A stretch of DNA of 64,000 bases from Dactylosporangium vinaceum (GTDB lineage Bacteria; Actinomycetota; Actinomycetes; Mycobacteriales; Micromonosporaceae). Numbering within the stretch: the stretch's first letter is position 1; each line of letters starts with the position of its first letter. The position numbers and the translations under genes were made by a program. This document shows positions 58,234 through 64,000 of the stretch, piece after piece. The notes beneath the pieces are model-generated. The model was not told the origin of the DNA. It worked only from the letters and a program-made list of their open reading frames with translations, and searched no databases. The stretch covers positions 7,998,001 through 8,062,000 of the forward strand of contig NZ_CP061913.1 of assembly GCF_019904175.1 (NCBI RefSeq), written 5' to 3'.

Positions 58234-59288
58234 TCAGCACCCGTCGTCGCCCGGCCGGCGGGCCGCCCACAGCCGCTCGTCCTCGAGGCTGATCCGCTCG
58301 CCGGGGTACCGCAGTTCCGTATAGGCCTGCGGCACGAATGCGTCGCTCCGGCTCGGGTACTCCAGGAGCGCTTCGCCGGGTTCCGGCTCGTACTGGTCGA
58401 CGATGACCGGCTCGGCGGCCCGCTGGTCGTGGCCGGCCGCGAGGGCTTGGACGACGTCGTCGAACGAGCCGGCCGGGCCAGGTGTGGGCAGCGCATCGGC
58501 CAGGCGGCGCAGGCTGACGTCGATTCCTCGCATCGAGTCGAGGACGAGACCGATCCGGGCATCGAGAGCGGCGGTCTCGTCAACGACGAGCGACTGGGTC
58601 TTGGCGTGCTCGTAGGCGTTGGCCCAGGTGAAGAAGCCCCCGCTGACCAGCATGAGGTCGAGGTACTGCGCGTAGCAGTGGCGCATCGCCAGGCCGGGCA
58701 GCTCCTTGCAGGCGGACTCGAACTGTCCGCGCTGGTGTCGGCCAGGTCCTCGGCGTACCGGGCGAGTGATGCACTCATCTCGCCGTACATCTGCAGCCGC
58801 TGCGGGTCCTCGTCGCGGAAGCCGGCGGCCGGCTGCGGCAGCGACGCCGGCGGCAGCCCAGCGTAGGCGTCCTGTTCTTCGGCGTCCGCGACCAGCCGGT
58901 CGAGCTGCGTGTTGACCGCCGCGCGCTCCTCGGCGGTGAGTCCCAGGCCGGCGAGCAGCGGACCGAGTGCCTCGTCGGCCGCAGCCCAGAAAGCCGTGTG
59001 GGTGATGAGCAGGTGGCCGGCGGCCAGGGACTCACTGCGGGCCAGAAACTTGTCACGGCGGCCGGCCAGCCGGCGGGCCAGGTCGCTGACTTGGCGGACG
59101 AGATCGCTCTTCAGGTCGAACAGCCCCAGCAGTGGTACGGCGGCCAAACCCAGCACCGCCGGGGACAGCACCAACGCCGCAGTGATGAGGCCGTCGGTAG
59201 CGGCCAGCAGTCCCTCGTCGTATTCGGTGACGATCCGGCGGACGTCGCGGTAGGTGATCTGTGTGATCGACTTCGATTGGCGGCCCAC
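58234..59288 (-). pseudogene. truncated, frameshifted NACHT N-terminal-domain (NNH-type) defence-like gene
   Basis: The first part (GTG 59288; about residues 1-175) encodes GRQSKSITQITYRDVRRIVTEYDEGLLAATDGLI and two hydrophobic helices, the form of NACHT N-terminal helical domains of actinobacterial NLR-like proteins. A 1-nt frameshift near 58721-58730 follows; the frame then continues as FESACKELPGLAMRHCYAQYLDLMLVSGGFF to FVPQAYTELRYPGERISLEDERLW (the segment before the NACHT). It ends at 58234, just where the P-loop would start; no ATPase core remains. Likely promoter TAGGTT 6 nt before the start. A 1-nt shift could be a sequencing error, but the loss of the NACHT core cannot. Confidence 0.75.
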
Positions 59289-59443
59289 GCGGAGAACCTA
59301 GCCTTTCCCGGCGGCGTATGGCGCAGCGTCTCCGTCTTACGACGCTCAGTTCCTTGATCAGCTCCGCGCGGCCGGCCGCCTGCGGCGCAGATCTTGAGGG
59401 GTCCGGGTGGAGCGAAGCTCCCCCGAGGAAGGGAAAGAACAGC

Positions 59444-60445
59444 TCAGGGGCGGCTGCGGCCGGAGTTGGGCTCGACCATCAGCAGGGACGAGTCGACGGC
59501 CTCGAAGTCGGTGCCCTTCAGGGTCTTGAGCGCGTCCAGCTGGGTGTTGCTCCACTTCGGGTCGTCGGTGCCGGAGAAGTACCACGGGGAGCCGTTGTCG
59601 GCCAGGATGGCGCCGTAGGTCTTCAGGGCCTGGGCGACCGCGCGGGCCTGGGGCGGAAACTTCGAGATGTCCACCGACGCCTTCAGGCGGAAGCGGGCAC
59701 CCATCGGCGGCAGGGCGGCGTCGGTGGCGTCGGAGGCGGCGTGGCGGGCCGGCCAGATGAACGCCTTGCGGGTCTTCGGGGCGGTGAAGCGGATCGCGTG
59801 GTCGATCGAGCCGGCGGCGGCCTCGTCGGCGCGCGGGAGGCCGGGGAGGATCGGCAGGCCGGCGGCGTCGGCGGAGGTCCAGCCGGACTTGCGCAGGGTG
59901 TTGCTGCGCAGGTCGTAGGCAGCGCCGGAGCCGGCCTTCCAGGAGCCGTCGGGCTGCAGGACGGCGTCGAAGAGCTCGTAGGCGCGGCAGGCGGCGGTGT
60001 CCTGGACCAGGACGTGGCGGTCGCCGCCGGACTCCACGCGGGCCGTCTTCGGGATCGGGTAGGGGCCGGGGTCGCTCTCGTCGGCGTACTGGAAGGTGAC
60101 CTTGACCTTCGGCTGGCCGGCCGGGACCTGGGTGATCGGCAGGCCGAAGCCGTTGCCGAAGTCCGGGTGGGCCTTCGTGGCGGCGCCGATGGAGGCGACC
60201 CAGGCGGCGGAGTCGCGGCTCACCGGGAGCTTGGAGACGTCGGCGTGCCAGACGTTGTCGGCCGGGAAGACGGTGCACGGGCCGGCCGCGGACGGGGAGG
60301 CGGCGGCCGACGGCGCCGCGCCCAGGGCGCCCTCCGCGGCGGGCGGGGACGGCACGGCGGGTGACGGCGTGGCTGGCTGCGGGGTCGCCGACTGCGAGCA
60401 TCCCCCGAGGACCAGCACCAGCATCACGGCAATCGTCCGCCTCAT
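59444..60445 (-). CDS. secreted lipoprotein of unknown function
   Basis: 333 residues. Signal and lipobox: RRTIAVMLVLVLGGCSQSA (L-G-G-C), so it is anchored by Cys15 outside the membrane. A Pro/Ala/Ser linker follows (about 20-60). The body has CTVFPADNVWHADVSKLPV and WPARHAASDATDAALPPMGARFRLKASVDIS, a pattern also seen in secreted proteins related to glyoxal-oxidase-like or DUF-type domains; I do not claim a family. ATG 60445 start. It is divergent from the CDP-alcohol phosphatidyltransferase gene. Confidence 0.75.
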   Translation of the reverse strand: MRRTIAVMLVLVLGGCSQSATPQPATPSPAVPSPPAAEGALGAAPSAAASPSAAGPCTVFPADNVWHADVSKLPVSRDSAAWVASIGAATKAHPDFGNGFGLPITQVPAGQPKVKVTFQYADESDPGPYPIPKTARVESGGDRHVLVQDTAACRAYELFDAVLQPDGSWKAGSGAAYDLRSNTLRKSGWTSADAAGLPILPGLPRADEAAAGSIDHAIRFTAPKTRKAFIWPARHAASDATDAALPPMGARFRLKASVDISKFPPQARAVAQALKTYGAILADNGSPWYFSGTDDPKWSNTQLDALKTLKGTDFEAVDSSLLMVEPNSGRSRP

Positions 60446-60518
60446 GCCGCGCGACGCTACCCGGCCGGGTAGCGGCGCCTCCACAAGGTCACCCGTGCGG
60501 GCTGTTAGCATTCCCGGC

Positions 60519-61130
60519 GTGGTGGACGGGCAGGCTGACCGGCGGGGTCTCGGGCCGGTGCTGACCGTTCCGAACTTCTTCACGTTCGCGCGGCTGCTCG
60601 GCGTGCCGCTGTTCCTGTACCTCTTCCTCGCCACCGACGCCACCGGCTGGGCGGTCACCGTGCTCGTCGTCGGCGGGCTCAGCGACTGGGTCGACGGCTT
60701 CCTGGCCCGGCGGCTCAACCAGACAAGCCGCCTCGGTGAGCTGCTCGACCCCCTCGCCGACCGGCTGTACATCCTGGCGACACTGTTCGCGCTCACGTAC
60801 CGCGACATCGTGCCCTGGTGGTTCACGGTCGCGCTGATCGCCCGCGAGGCGGTCATGGTGCTGGTCCTGGTCGTGCTGCGGATCCTCGGGCACGGGCCGC
60901 CGCCGGTGCACTACGTCGGCAAGACCGCGACGGCGGTGCTGCTCATGGGCTTCCCGATGATGCTGCTCGCGCACTTCAGCGACGCCGCCCGGCCATGGGC
61001 GCAGCCGAGCGGGTGGGCGCTGCTGTGGTGGGGCATCGTCCTGTACTGGCTGGCCGCCGCCTTCTACGTCATCCAGGCCACGGTGCACGTCCGCGCGGGA
61101 CGGGCCGCGGCCGCCGCCGGCGCGCCGTGA
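60519..61130 (+). CDS. CDP-alcohol phosphatidyltransferase (PgsA/PIS-type)
   Basis: 203 residues, several membrane helices. The catalytic motif D-x-x-D-G-x-x-A-R-x8-G-x3-D-x3-D is seen as LSDWVDGFLARRLNQTSRLGELLDPLADR (Asp spacing exact). Such enzymes transfer a phosphatidyl group from CDP-diacylglycerol to an alcohol, for example glycerol-3-phosphate or inositol phosphate. Position and order match M. tuberculosis Rv1822 at the start of the DUF881-gcvH-garA block. GTG 60519 lies 8 nt after TAGCAT, a possible -10, so the mRNA may be leaderless. Confidence 0.9.
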   Translation: MVDGQADRRGLGPVLTVPNFFTFARLLGVPLFLYLFLATDATGWAVTVLVVGGLSDWVDGFLARRLNQTSRLGELLDPLADRLYILATLFALTYRDIVPWWFTVALIAREAVMVLVLVVLRILGHGPPPVHYVGKTATAVLLMGFPMMLLAHFSDAARPWAQPSGWALLWWGIVLYWLAAAFYVIQATVHVRAGRAAAAAGAP

Positions 61131-61993
61131 CGCTTCCCGCGGACCCGGACCAGCCGGAGAAGTCCGAAGCGCCGGGCAGGCGCCGCGACGACCTGCTCGG
61201 CGAGCTGTTGCGCAACCCGCTCGACCCCGGATACGCGGCCGCCGCCGAGCGCCGCGGTGGCGCGCCCCCGCCGAAGGCCGGCCGCTGGCTGACCGCGGCG
61301 GCGATGCTGGCCGTCGGGTTCCTGCTGGCCGTCGCCTACCACCAGGCGGTGCAGGCCGCGCCCGGCACCAGCCAGGCCCGTGACGACCTCGTCGCCGACG
61401 TCCACGCCCGCCAGCAGACCGCCGACGACCTGCAGCGGCGGGCGGCGGAGCTGCGCTCCCAGGTCGACCAGGCCCGCGACGACGCGCTCGCCGACAGCGC
61501 CGGTGCGGCCCGGCTGCGCGACCTCGCGGCCGGGACCGGGACCGGGAAGGTCACCGGGGACGGCGTGGCGGTCCGGATCGTCGACGCGCCGGCGCCTGTC
61601 GATCCGGTGACCGGACGTACCGCCGAGGAGAATCTGGGTCTTGTCCTCGACCGGGACCTGCAGGACATCGCGAACGGGCTGTGGGAGGCCGGCGCCGAGG
61701 CCGTCGCCGTCAACGGGCAGCGGCTGACGGCGACCGGGACGATCCGCGCCGCGGGCGGGGTGATCCTCGTCGACTTCCGGCCCGTGACGAGCCCCTACGA
61801 GGTGACAGCGATCGGGCCGCCCGATATCGCCGCCCGGTTCGGGGACTCGGCGACGGCGAAGCGGTTCAAGCGCTACGTCGAGGAGTACCGAATGCAGTTC
61901 AGCGTGAAGCAGCGCACGAACCTGACCCTCGCCGGCGCGGCCGAGCCGCCGCTGAAGTACGCCCGGACACCCTCTGGAGGTCCCTCCCGATGA
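61127..61993 (+). CDS. DUF881 membrane protein (first of two)
   Basis: 288 residues. One transmembrane helix (LTAAAMLAVGFLLAVAYHQAV, about 62-82), then a coiled coil (about 90-130, RDDLVADVHARQQTADDLQRRAAELRSQVDQARDD) and the DUF881 beta-rich domain (VTGDGVAVRIVDAP, NGLWEAGAEAVAVNGQRL, VTAIGPPDIAARF, KRYVEEYRMQF). The start GTG 61127 overlaps the phosphatidyltransferase stop. It resembles Rv1823. DUF881 proteins are thought to act at the septum or envelope, next to cell-division genes in many actinobacteria and firmicutes. Confidence 0.92.
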   Translation: MTLPADPDQPEKSEAPGRRRDDLLGELLRNPLDPGYAAAAERRGGAPPPKAGRWLTAAAMLAVGFLLAVAYHQAVQAAPGTSQARDDLVADVHARQQTADDLQRRAAELRSQVDQARDDALADSAGAARLRDLAAGTGTGKVTGDGVAVRIVDAPAPVDPVTGRTAEENLGLVLDRDLQDIANGLWEAGAEAVAVNGQRLTATGTIRAAGGVILVDFRPVTSPYEVTAIGPPDIAARFGDSATAKRFKRYVEEYRMQFSVKQRTNLTLAGAAEPPLKYARTPSGGPSR

Positions 61994-62322
61994 TCGCCGT
62001 GATTGCCCTGATCGCCGGGGTGGCGGCCGGTATCTTCCTCGAGCCGACGGTGCCGCTCGGGCTGCAGCCGTATCTGCCGATCGCCGTCGTCGCCGCCCTC
62101 GACGCGGTGTTCGGGGCGCTGCGGGCGAAGCTCGACGGGATCTTCGACGACAAGCAGTTCGTGGTGTCGTTCGTGTCGAACGTGCTCGTCGCGGCGCTCA
62201 TCGTCTATCTGGGTGACAAGCTCGGCGTCGGCGGGCAGTTGTCCACCGGCGTGGTCGTCGTCCTCGGCGTGCGGATCTTCGGCAACGTGGCGGCGATCCG
62301 GCGCCACCTGTTCCGGGCGTGA
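61990..62322 (+). CDS. sbp: small basic family membrane protein (Sbp/DUF1290)
   Basis: 110 residues, three hydrophobic helices: AVIALIAGVAAGIFL, PYLPIAVVAALDAVFGALRAKLDGIFDDKQFVVSFVSNVLVAALIVYLGD (family-typical A-A-x-D-x-x-x-G-x-x-R-A-x-L-x-x-x-F-x-D-x-x-F) and VVVVLGVRIFGNVAAIRRHLF. GGAGG lies 8 nt before ATG 61990, which overlaps the DUF881 stop. Matches Rv1824 in the conserved block; its function is unknown but tied to the DUF881 pair. Confidence 0.93.
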   Translation: MIAVIALIAGVAAGIFLEPTVPLGLQPYLPIAVVAALDAVFGALRAKLDGIFDDKQFVVSFVSNVLVAALIVYLGDKLGVGGQLSTGVVVVLGVRIFGNVAAIRRHLFRA

Positions 62323-63017
62323 GCATGCGCAAGCCCGCGAACCTGGTGATCGCGCTGCTGCTGGCCCTGCTCGGCTTCGCCGTCGCGGTCCAGTTCAAGG
62401 CCGGGGGTACCGACGCGGAGCTCTCCTCGGCCCGCCCGGAGGACCTGGTCCGGATCCTTTCCGACCTCGACGCCCAGCAGGAGCGCCTGCGGGGTGAGAT
62501 CAGTGACCTCGAGAGCACCCAGCGCCAGCTGGACTCCGGCGCGCAGGGGCGCGACGCGGCCCTGGCCGAGGCCCGCAAACGCGCCGACGAGCTCGGGATC
62601 CTGGCCGGGACGCTCCCGGCCGAAGGACCGGGATTGCAGATCGACCTCACGGCGGGTACCGAGGCCATAAAATCCGAAACCGTGCTCGACGCGATCGAAG
62701 AACTGCGCGGTGCCGGGGCCGAGGCGATGCAGATCGCCGGGGCGGGCGGGCCCGCGGTGCGCATCGTCGCGCCGACGTACTTCGTCGACTCCTCCCAAGC
62801 GGGGCGCCTCGTGGTCGACGGGACCGCGATCGCCGCGCCGTATACGATCACCGTGATCGGCGGCCCGGACACCATGCGGACGGCGCTGAACATCCCGGGA
62901 GGGGTCGTGGACAGTGTCCGTCAGCACGGCGGTACGGTTTCCGTGCGCGAAATGGATCCGGTTCGTGTGAACGCGTTGCACAATGCCGGTGCACTGCAGT
63001 ACGCCAAGCCCGCCTGA
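62319..63017 (+). CDS. DUF881 membrane protein (second of two)
   Basis: 232 residues. N-terminal transmembrane helix (NLVIALLLALLGFAVAVQF), coiled coil (DAQQERLRGEISDLESTQRQLDSG) and the DUF881 beta-rich domain (GPGLQIDLTAG, AIEELRGAGAEAMQIAGAGG, TVIGGPDTMRTALNIPGGVVDSV, VSVREMDPVRVNALH). GTG 62319 or ATG 62325 starts it, overlapping sbp. Resembles Rv1825. With 61127-61993 it forms a pair of paralogues flanking the sbp gene, usual for this block. Confidence 0.92.
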   Translation: MSMRKPANLVIALLLALLGFAVAVQFKAGGTDAELSSARPEDLVRILSDLDAQQERLRGEISDLESTQRQLDSGAQGRDAALAEARKRADELGILAGTLPAEGPGLQIDLTAGTEAIKSETVLDAIEELRGAGAEAMQIAGAGGPAVRIVAPTYFVDSSQAGRLVVDGTAIAAPYTITVIGGPDTMRTALNIPGGVVDSVRQHGGTVSVREMDPVRVNALHNAGALQYAKPA

Positions 63018-63048
63018 ATTGCTCGTTTCTACCCGAAGAGGACTTGAC

Positions 63049-63429
63049 GTGATTCCCGACGATCTGCGGTACACCGCCGAACACGAATGGCTCGCCCCCG
63101 CCGGCGACGGCACGTTCCGGGTCGGCATCACGCACTACGCGCAGGACTCCCTGGGCGACATCGTCTTCGTGCAGCTGCCCGAGGCCGGCGCCGCGTTCGA
63201 GGCCGGCGGCGCACTCGGCGAGGTCGAGTCGACGAAGAGCGTCTCGGAGATCTACGCCCCGGTCGCCGGGGAGATCGTCGCCGTGAACCCGGCCCTGGAG
63301 GGCTCGCCCGAGCTCATCAACTCCGACCCGTACGGCGAGGGCTGGCTGGTGGCGCTCAAGCCCGCCGACCCGGCCGCCGTCGACGCGCTGCTGGACGCCA
63401 AGGCGTACGGCGCGCTCACGGCCGGCTGA
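63049..63429 (+). CDS. gcvH: glycine cleavage system H protein
   Basis: 126 residues. The lipoyl domain is LGEVESTKSVSEIYAPVAGEI with the lipoylation Lys in E-S-T-K-S-V. Start RYTAEHEWLAPAGDG is typical. It carries the aminomethyl group between GcvP (52607-55432) and GcvT. GTG 63049 has GAAGAGGA 7 nt upstream. Located after the second DUF881 gene as in Rv1826. Confidence 0.96.
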   Translation: MIPDDLRYTAEHEWLAPAGDGTFRVGITHYAQDSLGDIVFVQLPEAGAAFEAGGALGEVESTKSVSEIYAPVAGEIVAVNPALEGSPELINSDPYGEGWLVALKPADPAAVDALLDAKAYGALTAG

Positions 63430-63462
63430 CACATTTTCTGATTCCGCTCGCCGCGCGTCCGG

Positions 63463-63492
63463 TTGACCCGTGATTTCGCGCGTGACTAGGCT
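63463..63492 (+). promoter_or_regulatory. promoter of the FHA gene
   Basis: TTGACC (63463-63468), 18-bp spacer, TAGGCT (63487-63492). Good match to an SigA-type actinobacterial promoter. Transcription would start about 70 nt before ATG 63570. Confidence 0.65.
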
Positions 63493-63569
63493 CGCTCAGT
63501 CAACCGTATGCACGCGCGGGTCCGCAATGCATCCGGGCGACCCCGACAGACAAACCGTGAGGTGGTTCG

Positions 63570-64000
63570 ATGACGCGCCCAGACGACGAGTTTCCCCCAC
63601 TCGACGTCACGTCCACGCTCAACCTTGGCGCCATTGAGGATGCCATCGAGGGGCCGGACAACGACACGGTGCCCACCCGCATGTCGGGTTCGCTGCCACC
63701 CGGCACGGCGCTGCTCGCGGTGCGCCGCGGCCCGAACGCCGGCGCGCGGTTCCTGCTCGATCACGACGTGACCACGAGCGGCCGGCACCCGGACAGCGAC
63801 ATCTTCCTCGACGACGTGACGGTCTCGCGCCGCCACGCCGAGTTCCACCGCGAGGGCGGCACCTTCACCGTGCGCGACGTCGGCAGCCTCAACGGCACCT
63901 ACGTCAACCGCGAGCGGGTCGAGGCGGCCACCCTGAGCAATGGCGACGAGGTCCAGATCGGCAAGTTCCGCCTCGTCTTCGTCGCAGGACCGCGCCCCGA
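63570..64000 (+). CDS. garA: FHA domain protein, GarA/OdhI-like (3' end outside window)
   Basis: Runs off the window end. N-terminus has an acidic lead and PPLDVTSTLNLGAIED, the place of the phosphorylatable Thr in GarA/OdhI. FHA domain: LLAVRRGPNAGARFLLDHDVTTSGRHPDSDIFLDDVTVSRRHAEF (G-R in S-G-R-H, S-R-R-H phosphothreonine-binding) and VGSLNGTYVNRERV (L-N-G-T-Y-V-N). In mycobacteria/corynebacteria these bind 2-oxoglutarate dehydrogenase and glutamate enzymes in a kinase-switched manner. GTGAGGTGG precedes ATG 63570. Follows gcvH as in Rv1827. Confidence 0.92.
   Translation, partial: MTRPDDEFPPLDVTSTLNLGAIEDAIEGPDNDTVPTRMSGSLPPGTALLAVRRGPNAGARFLLDHDVTTSGRHPDSDIFLDDVTVSRRHAEFHREGGTFTVRDVGSLNGTYVNRERVEAATLSNGDEVQIGKFRLVFVAGPRP

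Noticed and set aside
1..64000. tRNA, rRNA or intact insertion sequence
   Set aside because: No tRNA-like arms, rRNA segments or intact transposases were recognised; only the decayed IS110 piece at 50520-50879.

Overview
The window is very GC-rich, uses GTG starts often, has many 4-bp ATGA/GTGA gene overlaps, and carries Streptomyces-type -10 boxes (TAGGCT) directly before start codons. This points to a filamentous or spore-forming actinomycete, most likely of the Micromonosporaceae. The right end (CDP-alcohol phosphatidyltransferase, DUF881, small basic protein, DUF881, gcvH, FHA/GarA-like) has the same order as Mycobacterium tuberculosis Rv1822-Rv1827, a conserved chromosomal block. The window is therefore chromosomal, with an accessory-rich interior. 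No rRNA, tRNA or CRISPR array was recognised.

Layout. 1-948: end of a wall or membrane anchored protein. 965-5811 (minus): a translationally coupled four-gene operon of two paralogous Family 2B encapsulin-like shell proteins, a polyprenyl diphosphate synthase and IspH. This is the most interesting system here, a candidate protein compartment for isoprenoid chemistry. 6058-22058: a run of small metabolic and regulatory modules: a YciO-type protein, an NmrA-like reductase with its TetR regulator and a clear operator, a DGPF protein with an ECF42-type sigma factor, a LysR/DapA-like pair, a MarR/FUSC pair, a chaplin-like secreted protein, a PhzF protein and a phosphotransferase. 22045-27084: DUF1501/DUF1800 secreted pair, then a GH4 glycosidase with an N-acetylglucosamine-kinase-like gene. 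27096-29908: MMPL transporter with TetR and a 35-bp palindromic operator. 30200-34700: aromatic amino acid decarboxylase under an XRE-cupin regulator, and an SDR/TetR pair with two matching operators. 34730-41993: secreted chitinase, a subtilase-lectin protease with a tryptophan-rich tail, an aldo/keto reductase and regulators. 42089-47532: GGDEF/EAL protein, prolyl oligopeptidase and an ankyrin-repeat protein. 47756-52575: kinase-like protein, MFS transporter, a decayed IS110 transposase, a PabB-like enzyme and a DUF5999 protein. 52607-55600: gcvP under a glycine riboswitch. 55632-59288: a tandem-duplicated nucleotidyltransferase coupled to a methyltransferase, then a decayed NACHT-type defence gene. 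59444-64000: lipoprotein, then the conserved block ending in gcvH and garA.

Regulation is unusually readable. At least four transcription factors sit next to inverted repeats that look like their own operators: TetR at 8586-8616, MarR at 16422-16434, TetR at 29874-29908 and TetR at 34088-34137. Two convergent gene pairs embed both stop codons in one short hairpin. All function calls come from reading motifs and context; no database search was run.
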